From an uncultured Lachnospiraceae bacterium (lineage in GTDB: Bacteria > Bacillota > Clostridia > Lachnospirales > Lachnospiraceae), in NCBI GenBank assembly GCA_910585765.1, contig CAJUES010000011.1:9532-73531 (forward strand): a stretch of DNA of 64,000 nt. Direction: 5' to 3'. The notes beneath the pieces are model-generated. The model was not told the origin of the DNA. It did not search any database and saw only the letters and a program-made list of their open reading frames with translations. The position numbers and the translations under genes were made by a program. Within the stretch, counting starts at the first letter, position 1; each line of letters begins with the position of its first letter. Shown piece by piece: positions 8,711 through 16,995 of this stretch.

Positions 8711-9574
8711 ATGCAGAGTATGTTGGGGACGTTTTTTCTGATCATGATATTGGTGGCTGCAGCACTTCTGGCAGTCGGGATCATAGACGGAAATCGTTTT
8801 GTGACAGTGCGGGAGGAGTTTGCGCTCCCGGGCTTGTCGAGGGAGTGCAGGTTTGTGCTGATATCGGACCTTCACAACAAAGTGTACGGCAATAAAAATG
8901 ATAAAGTGATCAGCGCCGTGCAGAAGATCGATCCCGATTTTATCGTGGTGGCGGGCGACCTGGTCACGTCGCAGATCAGGGAGGATATGACACCGGGGAT
9001 TGAGCTGATGAACGCGCTGAGCCAAAAGTACAGGATTTATTATGGTCTGGGCAATCACGAGTCCAAAATGCAGAAGGACGCGGCGTATTTTGGGGATAAG
9101 TTTGACAGACTGATGCTGGCAGTCTCCCACGAAAATATGCGCGTGCTGCAGAATGAGTCCGTCGATCTGCCGGAATACAATATCCGGCTGACGGGGCTCG
9201 ATCTGGATCTGGATTATTTTGCGCATTTCAGGATCAGGAAGATGGCGGACGGCTATCTGCGGAGGACACTTCCGGACGTTGACCAGGGTAAGTGCAATAT
9301 TCTGATCGCGCACAATCCGGATTATTTCGAGGATTATGCCGGATGGGGCGCACAGCTGGTGCTGTCAGGGCATGTGCATGGCGGGATCATGCGGCTGCCG
9401 TTTGTGGGCGGTGTCATAGCCCCGTCCTACAAGTTCTTCCCGAAGTATGACGGCGGTGTGTTCCGCAGCGGCAGATCCGTTATGCTGCTGGGGAGGGGAT
9501 TGGGCTCCCACACGCTTCCGTTTCGGTTTTTCAATCCGGCGGAACTATATGAAGTCGTCTTAAAACCTGTCTAA
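8711..9574 (+). CDS. Membrane-anchored metallophosphoesterase
   Basis: Calcineurin-like phosphoesterase of about 287 residues with one N-terminal membrane segment (residues 5-26). The metal-binding motifs appear in order: DLHN, GDLVT, GNHE, HNPD and GHVHGG. It resembles the YkuE/YaeI-type phosphohydrolases, some of which act on lipids, but the substrate is not visible. The ATG at 8711 follows AGGAG at 8694-8698; a GTG at 8660 would add a charged stretch before the membrane helix. The 75-base gap before it holds a long imperfect inverted repeat (8634-8641 with 8677-8684) and an internal CCGGATGATCCGG hairpin. Confidence 0.85.
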   Translation: MQSMLGTFFLIMILVAAALLAVGIIDGNRFVTVREEFALPGLSRECRFVLISDLHNKVYGNKNDKVISAVQKIDPDFIVVAGDLVTSQIREDMTPGIELMNALSQKYRIYYGLGNHESKMQKDAAYFGDKFDRLMLAVSHENMRVLQNESVDLPEYNIRLTGLDLDLDYFAHFRIRKMADGYLRRTLPDVDQGKCNILIAHNPDYFEDYAGWGAQLVLSGHVHGGIMRLPFVGGVIAPSYKFFPKYDGGVFRSGRSVMLLGRGLGSHTLPFRFFNPAELYEVVLKPV

Positions 9575-9665
9575 TATATTCAAACAACAGTTCGCATTGC
9601 AATTTCTCCGAATTCTTTGTAAAATAGATGAAGATGGAATGTATACAAAAATTCGGGGGGATTGT

Positions 9666-10415
9666 ATGGGATTGTCTGTGCGGCTTACGGTGTTCGAGGG
9701 ACCGTTGGATTTGCTTCTTTATCTGATCGAAAAAAACAAGATCGATATCTATGACATACCTATCGTGGTGATAACAGAACAATATCTTGACTATATCAAA
9801 AACATGCAGACAGAGGATATGAATGTCATGAGCGAGTTTCTCGTGATGGCGGCGACACTGCTCGATATCAAGTGCAGGATGCTCCTTCCCAAGGAGGTCA
9901 ACGAGGAGGGCGAGGAGGAGGATCCGAGGGCAGAGCTTGTGCAGAAGCTGCTCGAGTACAAGATGTACAAGTACATGGCGCTGGAGCTGCGGGACAGGCA
10001 GGTGGATGCGGCAAAGACCTGGTACAAGAAGCCTATGCTGCCCAAGGAGGTTGCGGATTACCGGTATCCTATAGACTATGGGGAACTTGTCGGAGACGTC
10101 ACACTCGCAAAGCTCCACGAGATCTTCAAGTCAGTCATGCGGCGCCAGGAGGACAAGATCGACCCGATCAGAAGTCAGTTTGGCAAGATCGAGAAGGACG
10201 AGATCAACCTCGAGGAGAAACAGAGCTACATTGAAGCGTATGTCAAGAATCACAGGAGGTTTCTGTTCCGCAGTCTGCTGGAGAGACAGGGGAGCAAGAT
10301 GGAGGTGATCGTCACCTTTATGGCGGTGCTTGAGATGATGAAACAGGGAGTCATATCGATCGAGCAGGAGGACACTTTTGCGGATATCATCATCACATCG
10401 AGTCTTGCGGCGTGA
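9666..10415 (+). CDS. scpA: Segregation and condensation protein A (kleisin)
   Basis: Kleisin subunit of the bacterial SMC condensin complex, which bridges the SMC dimer and recruits ScpB for chromosome organisation. The 249-residue protein begins with FEGPLDLLLYLIEKNKIDIYDIP, the ScpA signature, with YLVMAATL-type helices (MSEFLVMAATLLDIK) after it and a winged-helix C-terminus. ATG 9666 follows GGGGGGATTGT; the earlier in-frame start at 9597 is implausible. scpB follows after a short gap. Confidence 0.95.
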   Translation: MGLSVRLTVFEGPLDLLLYLIEKNKIDIYDIPIVVITEQYLDYIKNMQTEDMNVMSEFLVMAATLLDIKCRMLLPKEVNEEGEEEDPRAELVQKLLEYKMYKYMALELRDRQVDAAKTWYKKPMLPKEVADYRYPIDYGELVGDVTLAKLHEIFKSVMRRQEDKIDPIRSQFGKIEKDEINLEEKQSYIEAYVKNHRRFLFRSLLERQGSKMEVIVTFMAVLEMMKQGVISIEQEDTFADIIITSSLAA

Positions 10416-10487
10416 CCGCACGACGGATGAAGTGAGATGATCTGCCAGCCGTGCGGCCGGCAGCCGGATATTGAGGATGCATTGTAT

Positions 10488-11069
10488 ATGGAAGAGAAGA
10501 AGATAATGGCGGTGGTCGAGGCGGTGCTGTTTGCGATGGGGGATTCAGTCGAGCTCTCAAGCCTGAGCCATGTGCTGGAGAAACCGGAGGAAGAGATCCG
10601 TGAAGTGATCGCCAAAATGAATCAAAGGTACAAGAAGGCAGACAGGGGGATCTATATCGCGGAGCTGGAAGATGCCGTGCAGCTGTGCACAAAGCCTGGA
10701 TTGTACGAGTACCTGATCAAGGTGGCGAAGGCGCCGCAGAAATATGCCCTGACGGATGCGCTGTTGGAGACGCTCTCGATCATCGCTTACAAACAGCCGG
10801 TGACAAGGCTTGAGGTCGAGAAGATCCGCGGCGTGAGCTGTGACCACGCGGTGAACAGACTGCTTGAGTTTGATCTGGTACAGGAGCTCGGGCGGCTTGA
10901 CGCGCCGGGGCGTCCGCTGCTGTTTGGCACGACAGAAGAGTTTCTTAGAACTTTCGGGGTGAAGTCGCTGGGAGACCTTCCGATGCTGAATCCGGAGCAG
11001 ATGGAGGATTTCAGGAAGCAGGCGGAGGAGGAAGTGGAACAAAAGACAGAATTAAATGTAGAGATTTGA
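10488..11069 (+). CDS. scpB: Segregation and condensation protein B
   Basis: Winged-helix partner of ScpA in the SMC complex. About 193 residues; it shows VEAVLFAMGD near the start, IAYKQPVTRLEVEKIRGV and GRLDAPGRPLLFGTTEEFLRTFG, all typical of ScpB. I prefer ATG 10488 because the family starts just before the VEAVLF helix; ATG 10437 would add 17 residues. The stop is only 19 bases before the next gene, so signalling genes downstream are cotranscribed with scpAB. Confidence 0.94.
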   Translation: MEEKKIMAVVEAVLFAMGDSVELSSLSHVLEKPEEEIREVIAKMNQRYKKADRGIYIAELEDAVQLCTKPGLYEYLIKVAKAPQKYALTDALLETLSIIAYKQPVTRLEVEKIRGVSCDHAVNRLLEFDLVQELGRLDAPGRPLLFGTTEEFLRTFGVKSLGDLPMLNPEQMEDFRKQAEEEVEQKTELNVEI

Positions 11070-11088
11070 TCAGTTGTGGGGGAAGAGT

Positions 11089-12036
11089 ATGGCGTACGGG
11101 GAAGACGAGACACAAAACAGTTTGGCGATGGTCGAAGACCACGTGGGGAGAAAGATCCTTGACACAGCGACTGCGATCATCAGCCGGGAGGGATATGAGA
11201 ATCTTACCATCCGCAAGGTGGCGAAGGAGAGCGGCTGCTCAAACTCGGCGATCTACCAGCGTTTTGGGGATAAAAATGCCCTGTCGGAGGCGGTGGCGGC
11301 ACTGCAGGCGAAACCTTTTCTCGCCATCATGGACGAGACATACTCGAAGGAGGCGGACCTGTCCACCAATGTGGACAGGATCACAAAACGGCTGCTGGAG
11401 AAACTGTATTCTTTTGAACCGGAGGCGATCTATATGCAGATGCGCTACCGGGGAAGGATGGGCATGGATGAAAGTCCGTTTATCCTGCGGGTCGAGGGAT
11501 ATCTGAGAGACGCGATGGAGCGCGGGGAGACCACCATCGCGGATGCGCGGGAGACCGCCTTCTTCCTGTCGACCTCCTTCTGGGGGTTTGCACAGATGGT
11601 GCGGGCAAACGCGGACACGGATCTTGAGAAGGCACAGAGGATGCTGGAGGCGCAGAACAGAGTGATCTACAATGGGATCGGATTGGGGAAGGGCAACGAT
11701 GCGCTGTGGAATATGCTCCGGGAGAGGGGCGTCGATGTGGACAAGGCACTTGCGCGCATGAAGGGAAACAAGGACGCCTACAGGAATTTCCTGACTGAAT
11801 TTTTTGCGGATCCCGATTTTGAGGCTCTGGGGGCTGCGATCAGGTCGGGAAATGCCAGGGCTGCCTTCGAGTACGCCCACGGACTGAAAGGTATGGCTGC
11901 AAATCTCGGGCTTGACGAAGTGCGCACCAGACTCAGCGTGCTTGTGGAGATCCTCCGCCCGGGCGGGATCGACGGGGCAGGGGAGGCATATGATGACGTC
12001 ATGAGGGCGTGCAGGATAATCACTGTATTGTTATGA
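11089..12036 (+). CDS. TetR-type DNA-binding domain fused to an HPt phosphotransfer domain
   Basis: A 315-residue fusion. Residues about 20-65 form a TetR N-terminal helix-turn-helix (ILDTATAIISREG, LTIRKVAKESGCSNSAIYQRFGDKNAL). Residues about 66-200 look like a TetR ligand/dimer domain (FWGFAQMVRAN). Residues about 208-315 are a histidine phosphotransfer domain: VDVDKALARMKGNKDAYRNFL, then AHGLKGMAANLG, where His264 is the expected phospho-acceptor. One frame spans all of it with no sign of frameshift. The ATG at 11089 follows GGGGGAAG. Its stop overlaps the receiver gene start (ATGA), and a sensor kinase follows. A TetR protein whose state is set by phosphorelay is the inference; it is not a described architecture that I know. 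Confidence 0.85.
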   Translation: MAYGEDETQNSLAMVEDHVGRKILDTATAIISREGYENLTIRKVAKESGCSNSAIYQRFGDKNALSEAVAALQAKPFLAIMDETYSKEADLSTNVDRITKRLLEKLYSFEPEAIYMQMRYRGRMGMDESPFILRVEGYLRDAMERGETTIADARETAFFLSTSFWGFAQMVRANADTDLEKAQRMLEAQNRVIYNGIGLGKGNDALWNMLRERGVDVDKALARMKGNKDAYRNFLTEFFADPDFEALGAAIRSGNARAAFEYAHGLKGMAANLGLDEVRTRLSVLVEILRPGGIDGAGEAYDDVMRACRIITVLL

Positions 12037-12491
12037 TTGGATCGATTTTGATGTGTAAAACGGGAATGAGGTTAACAAAAGGTGCAGAAAAAAATAAGAT
12101 ACTCGTGGTGGATGACAAAGGGATCAACCGCTATATGCTGGGAGATATCTTTCGCGAGGAATACGAGATCGTCGAGGCGTCCGGCGGAAAGGCGGCGATC
12201 GATATCATGGAGAAGGATGCCCGCAGTCTGGCGGTGGTCCTGCTGGATATCATCATGCCGGTGATAAACGGTTTTGGCGTGCTCGAATATATGAAGAAGA
12301 AGGGACTGCTGGACGAACTGCCGGTGGTGATCGTCACGGACGATGATTCCGAGGAGACAAGCGACAGGGCGTTTGAGTACAAAGTTGCAGACATGGTGAT
12401 CAAGCCGTTTGCACCCAGGATCATCAGGCGGCGCGTGCAGAACATTATCGAACTGTACGCGTACAGGGAAAAATACGGCGAGAAGATATAA
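12033..12491 (+). CDS. Stand-alone response-regulator receiver domain
   Basis: A single-domain CheY-like protein of about 152 residues. The acid pair Asp27-Asp28 is in ILVVDD, the phospho-acceptor is Asp72 in VVLLDIIMP, Thr102 is in VIVTDD and Lys124 in VIKPF, so all active residues are intact. There is no output domain; the C-terminus ends in a basic helix. ATG 12033 overlaps the TGA of the TetR-HPt gene, so translation is probably coupled; ATG 12051 or 12066 are possible later starts. It is well placed to exchange phosphate with the HPt domain encoded just upstream. Confidence 0.88.
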   Translation: MIGSILMCKTGMRLTKGAEKNKILVVDDKGINRYMLGDIFREEYEIVEASGGKAAIDIMEKDARSLAVVLLDIIMPVINGFGVLEYMKKKGLLDELPVVIVTDDDSEETSDRAFEYKVADMVIKPFAPRIIRRRVQNIIELYAYREKYGEKI

Positions 12492-12509
12492 TAAGAGATA
12501 TGGATAAGA

Positions 12510-14318
12510 ATGGATAGAGAACATGAGCTGTTTGGATTCCTGCGCAGATCCGGTATACGCAGACAGCTGTACACGATTTCTGTGCTGGCTGTTTTCCTGC
12601 CGGTGGTACTGATCGGTATCTTTCTGGTGGGCAATACCTACAAACTGCTGACGAATTATCACAGGGACCTGCTCGAGTCGGACAATCTGCGTGTGCGGAC
12701 GATACTGTTTGAGATAACGACCCAGGCGTACAATATTTCGGAGGAATTGTCCTTCGACAAGGATGTGATCGCAGTCCTGAGACGGCAGTATTCCACGGAG
12801 GAGCAGTTTGTGGAGACGGTCAACAACTGCACCGCTGCGATCGACAATTATATGTACCATTATACTGAGATCGAGCGGATCGATATCTACTGCGACAATC
12901 CCGACATCCGCGAGTACAAGCAGTATCACGGCGTGGACGGGGAGATCTCGGGGACAGACTGGTATCAGCGGGCGACGTCGCAGGCGGGGATCTTCTGGCA
13001 GGAGATGGCGAGCTTTGATGAGCACGGCAACCAGTACTGGGGGCTGTGTCTGGTGCGGCGGATCCCGCTCGTCTTTTCGGACTACAATGCGGTGCTGGTG
13101 ATCCGGCTCAGCGACAATTATCTAAAGACGCGCATCAACAGTCAGGAGTACCGCAACAGTGTGTCGGTCGATGAGGGGGTTGTGTTTTATGCGTCCGACA
13201 GGGAGGATTACGGAAGGCCGCAGCTGATCGATATCGATTACAGCGAAAACTATTTCCAGTATGCGGGAAAGAAGAAAATAAAGAACCACACCTGCTTTGT
13301 CAAAGTGTCCACGCTGCGGCTGTACCAGTCGGATTCCAGGCTCTATATCTGTACGATCAACGACAAGTCCTATGACAATATATGGAGTATTATACAGACT
13401 TGTCTGATCATCATAATGCTCGCGATCGTGGTGCCGGGGATACTGATCCATTTCTTTACTTCCTATTTCACGAGGCGTGTCTCCGCGCTACGGCATGTGA
13501 TGCACCAGGCGAGCAATGAGGACTACGATTTTAAGGAGATCGTGCGCGGCGATGACGAGCTCTCCGAGGTGTTCTCGGATCTTGAGGTCATGGTACAGCG
13601 GATCAAGGAGAAGGATGCGCTGATGTACAGGACGATGCTGAACGAGCAGGAGCTTGTCAACGAGCAGCAGAAGATGGAGTTCAAGATGCTGGCAAGCCAG
13701 ATCAATCCGCATTTTCTGTACAACACGCTCGAGACGATACGGATGAAGGCGTACACTGCCGGCGACAGGGAGGCGGCGACGGCGATCAAGCTGCTGGGAA
13801 AATCCATGCGGTATGTGTTGGAAAACAGCGGCACGGCATTCACGTCCCTTCAGGAGGAACTGAGCCACATCGAGATCTACATGAAGATACAGAAGCTCCG
13901 ATTCGGGGAGAAATTTGATTACGCGTTTGTGATCGGGGAGGGGATCGATGTGAGCAAGTGCATCACACTGCCGCTCCTGCTGCAGCCCGTCGTCGAAAAT
14001 GCGATCCTGCATGGTCTCGAGGAGAGGGAGACCGGCGGCATGGTCACGATCCGGATCGTGCGCGCGGCGGAACGCAGGGAGATCTGTATCGAGGTGTCGG
14101 ACAACGGCTGCGGTATGAAGCCGGAGACGCTGGAGCGTCTGCGGGCGGATATCACGACGAAGAATCCCGAGAAGAAGGGGAGTATTGGCCTGTATAACAT
14201 TAACCAGAGAGTGAAACTATGTTATGGAAACATGTACGGGATGACGATCGACTCGGAGCGCGACCGGGGAACGACGATCACGCTGCATTTGCCGGAAAAA
14301 GTTTATCATGATATATGA
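12510..14318 (+). CDS. YesM-family sensor histidine kinase
   Basis: A 602-residue membrane kinase. A first membrane helix lies at about 22-42, an extracellular dCache-like sensing region at 43-290, a second helix at about 291-315, a HAMP domain at 316-368, then a His_kinase domain with the phospho-acceptor His401 in QINPHFLYNTLE, and an ATPase domain with VENAILHGLEE, DNGCGM and GSIGLYNIN. This type normally pairs with YesN/AraC regulators and controls sugar ABC importers, exactly what flanks it (importer from 14502, YesN at 19540-21111). It begins 18 bases after the receiver gene, so it may also feed the receiver/HPt pair. Confidence 0.92.
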   Translation: MDREHELFGFLRRSGIRRQLYTISVLAVFLPVVLIGIFLVGNTYKLLTNYHRDLLESDNLRVRTILFEITTQAYNISEELSFDKDVIAVLRRQYSTEEQFVETVNNCTAAIDNYMYHYTEIERIDIYCDNPDIREYKQYHGVDGEISGTDWYQRATSQAGIFWQEMASFDEHGNQYWGLCLVRRIPLVFSDYNAVLVIRLSDNYLKTRINSQEYRNSVSVDEGVVFYASDREDYGRPQLIDIDYSENYFQYAGKKKIKNHTCFVKVSTLRLYQSDSRLYICTINDKSYDNIWSIIQTCLIIIMLAIVVPGILIHFFTSYFTRRVSALRHVMHQASNEDYDFKEIVRGDDELSEVFSDLEVMVQRIKEKDALMYRTMLNEQELVNEQQKMEFKMLASQINPHFLYNTLETIRMKAYTAGDREAATAIKLLGKSMRYVLENSGTAFTSLQEELSHIEIYMKIQKLRFGEKFDYAFVIGEGIDVSKCITLPLLLQPVVENAILHGLEERETGGMVTIRIVRAAERREICIEVSDNGCGMKPETLERLRADITTKNPEKKGSIGLYNINQRVKLCYGNMYGMTIDSERDRGTTITLHLPEKVYHDI

Positions 14319-14321
14319 TTT

Positions 14322-14353
14322 GAAAAAGTGCTGTGAGATACAGTGCTTTTTTT
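14322..14353 (+). terminator. Probable terminator after the YesM kinase
   Basis: Imperfect stem AAAAAG..CTGT with ACAG..CTTTTTTT. The AT-rich gap up to 14501 then has a TATAAT at 14444-14449 without a clear -35 box, the likely start of the importer operon. Confidence 0.55.
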
Positions 14354-14501
14354 GTGCACGCGGGCATCCAGAAGAATAATGCATAAAAAAAGTGATGTAA
14401 ATTATGATTAATTTTATCCGTATTTTTATACAAATTTAACTATTATAATAAAAATATCACAAATGATTGTGACGAATCAAATAAAGGAAGGAAGTAGAGA
14501 T

Positions 14502-15938
14502 ATGAGTAAGGAAAAGATTACGGATAAACTGTACATTGTGCTCAGAATATTTTATATTCTGGCCTTCGTGTTGCTGTTTATCCCGGCACTGAATCCTGCG
14601 AGAATCAGCGAACTGATTCCACAGACAGCTTCCGTGTTCACCTGCGGTACTTCATACAGTGCACTGACGCAGAACTTTGCCAGGGCGTTTAGCAGAGGCT
14701 GGGTCGGTACGCTGACATTGCAGATGGTATTTGGCGGCTGCCTGTGCATCATTCTTGGATTTGTGGCAGCGGGAGCGGGTGGCTGTATGTCGCTTGGCAC
14801 GACCAAATTAAAGAAGATTGGGATGATACCATCGATTATTGGTGCAGCACTGGCTTTTGCAGGTTGTATGATGGTCAACTGGGCAGCGGCAGACATCAAG
14901 GGAACTCCCAAACCGGACAGAATCGTTCCGATGGATCCAAAGAACCTCACATTTTACATTGTGCTGTGCGTGGCGATGATCGTGCTGTCTGTCGTGATTC
15001 TGCTCTGCCTGCCAAAGGTGGAAAAGGATGAGAAGTGTTACATTGAGACAAAGTATCAGCTGTTTCTGCTGCTTTTGCCGTTTTTGGCACTTTGTATCGT
15101 ATTCTCTTATCTGCCTCTGCTTGGCTGGAGATATGCATTCTTTGATTACAAGTCAGGCGATACGCTCACGATGGACAGTTTTGTCGGGTTTAAGTGGTTT
15201 GCGTTCCTGTTCCAGAACGAGGCGACGCGTTCCGACCTGGTGCGCGTGCTCCGAAATACGCTTGCGATGAGCGGTCTGGGGCTTGCGACAAGCTGGTGCT
15301 CCATGGCATTTGCGATCCTGCTCTGTGAGATCAAGAATCTGAAATTCAGAAGATTTGTCCAGACTTTTACAACGATTCCAAACTTCATCAGCTGGGTGCT
15401 TGTGTACGCTGTTGCATTTGCGATTTTCTCAACAGACGGATTTGTGAGCTCGCTGATGGTAAATGCTGGGATGATGGAGACTGGCACGAACTTTCTGATG
15501 GATAATTCCCATATGTGGATCAAGATGCTTGCATGGGGAATGTGGAAAGGTTTAGGCTGGAATGCCATCATTTACATAGCGGCGATCTCTGGTATCGACC
15601 AGCAGCTTTACGAGGCGGCCTCCATCGACGGTGCAGGACGTTTTCAGAAGATGTGGAATATTACCGTTCCGAGTCTGGTTCCGACTTTTATGGTACTGCT
15701 GATCATGTCGATCGCAGGTATCCTGAGCAACGGTATGGACCAGTATCTCGTATTTGAGACACCGTACAATACCAACACGATAACAGTGTTAGACCTCTAT
15801 GTATACAAACTCGGTATCAATGGCGGCAGAGTGCCCCTGGCAACTGTGGTAGGTATGTTTAAGTCAGTCGTCAGCGTAGTTCTTCTCTTTGGGGCAAACA
15901 AGATTTCAAAGGCAGTGCGCGGCGAGAGCATTATGTAA
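14502..15938 (+). CDS. Carbohydrate ABC transporter permease (LplB-type) with extra N-terminal membrane domain
   Basis: One of two permeases of a CUT1-type oligosaccharide importer. The 478-residue protein is about 170 residues longer than usual: residues 1-185 add an unrecognised domain with about four hydrophobic segments, and the standard permease begins near 190 (LFLLLLPFLALCIVFSYLPLLGW). The EAA loop that contacts the ATPase is YEAASIDGAGRFQKMWNITVPSL. The start follows GGAAGGAAG. The second permease gene is 17 bases downstream. There is no ATPase gene in the operon, as is usual when a shared MsmX-like ATPase is used. Confidence 0.9.
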   Translation: MSKEKITDKLYIVLRIFYILAFVLLFIPALNPARISELIPQTASVFTCGTSYSALTQNFARAFSRGWVGTLTLQMVFGGCLCIILGFVAAGAGGCMSLGTTKLKKIGMIPSIIGAALAFAGCMMVNWAAADIKGTPKPDRIVPMDPKNLTFYIVLCVAMIVLSVVILLCLPKVEKDEKCYIETKYQLFLLLLPFLALCIVFSYLPLLGWRYAFFDYKSGDTLTMDSFVGFKWFAFLFQNEATRSDLVRVLRNTLAMSGLGLATSWCSMAFAILLCEIKNLKFRRFVQTFTTIPNFISWVLVYAVAFAIFSTDGFVSSLMVNAGMMETGTNFLMDNSHMWIKMLAWGMWKGLGWNAIIYIAAISGIDQQLYEAASIDGAGRFQKMWNITVPSLVPTFMVLLIMSIAGILSNGMDQYLVFETPYNTNTITVLDLYVYKLGINGGRVPLATVVGMFKSVVSVVLLFGANKISKAVRGESIM

Positions 15939-15955
15939 AGGGAGGTGGATGAGAA

Positions 15956-16924
15956 ATGGCAATGACGAAACAGGAAAAGCTCGACAGAAAAGCTGAGAAA
16001 AAATATGAACAGACACATCAGCGGCAGTATAAGATGAGTGCTGGCGACTGGGTCTTTGAGATTATCAACCATGCATTCTTCCTGATCTTTACGATACTTT
16101 GTATCTTCCCGTTCTACTATATCTTTATCAACACGATCAGTGATAATGATCTGGTGAGAAAGGGTGCCATCAATTTTATACCAAGAGGAATCCACATTCA
16201 GAACTATGTATCCATGTTCAATGTAAATGATGTTGGTACGGCGTTGATGGTCACGGTGGGAAGAACGATTCTCGGCACCGTGCTGATGGTGCTGGCATCT
16301 GCTTTTGTGGGATATCTGGTGACGAAGCAGGAGATGTGGTGCAAGAAGATCTGGTACAGATGCCTTGTTGTCACAATGTATTTTAATGCAGGTCTGATTC
16401 CATGGTACTTGAATATGTCCATGCTGGGACTGACCAACAGCTTCTGGGCATATATCATCCCGGGCATTGTTGCTCCTTACAATATCATTCTGGTAAAGAC
16501 ATATATTGAGTCCATTCCGGCGGAGCTTGAGGAGAGCGCGAAGATGGACGGCGCTACGTATATGACCGTATTCCGGAAGATCATATGGCCGCTGAGCAAG
16601 CCGATCCTTGCGACGATCGCGATCTTTGGTGCAGTGGGCAACTGGAACTCGTTTACGGATTCCCTGATTCTGATGCCGGACGCACCGCAGCTGCATCTGT
16701 TACAGCACAAGCTGTATACATATCTGAATGCCGCTTCCAACCTAAAGAGCGTCATGAATTCAGGTTCCGGTACGATTTCAGGTGCGGCGGCAGCCAATGT
16801 GCTGAATGCGAAGACCATCAAGTACACAATCTCTATGGTTACAGTACTGCCGATCCTGATGGTATATCCGTTTATGCAGCGGTATTTTGAGAAAGGGATC
16901 ATGCTTGGTGCCGTAAAAGGTTAA
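15956..16924 (+). CDS. Carbohydrate ABC transporter permease (LplC/YtcP-type)
   Basis: Second permease of the importer, 322 residues, MalG-like. Six membrane segments are visible, starting with FFLIFTILCIFPFYYIFINTI. The EAA loop is LEESAKMDGATYMTVFRKIIWPLSKP. A polar N-terminal stretch (residues 1-30) is common for this subgroup. GGGAGGTGGATGAGAA precedes the ATG. It lies between the first permease and the binding protein genes in one operon. Confidence 0.94.
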   Translation: MAMTKQEKLDRKAEKKYEQTHQRQYKMSAGDWVFEIINHAFFLIFTILCIFPFYYIFINTISDNDLVRKGAINFIPRGIHIQNYVSMFNVNDVGTALMVTVGRTILGTVLMVLASAFVGYLVTKQEMWCKKIWYRCLVVTMYFNAGLIPWYLNMSMLGLTNSFWAYIIPGIVAPYNIILVKTYIESIPAELEESAKMDGATYMTVFRKIIWPLSKPILATIAIFGAVGNWNSFTDSLILMPDAPQLHLLQHKLYTYLNAASNLKSVMNSGSGTISGAAAANVLNAKTIKYTISMVTVLPILMVYPFMQRYFEKGIMLGAVKG

Positions 16925-16995
16925 GACATTGGTGTTACGATACCAGATTGTTTGGTATTTTATATAACACAGCAACAAAAAAAGGAGGAAAATAT

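Noticed and set aside
11066..11506. Arg/Trp-rich open frame on + overlapping the TetR-HPt start
   Set aside because: Shadow frame; the TetR helix-turn-helix lies in the other frame with a proper start.
12072..13025. Minus-strand open frame opposite receiver and kinase genes
   Set aside because: Composition is that of an antisense shadow (His, Leu, Arg rich), and both sense genes have clear motifs.
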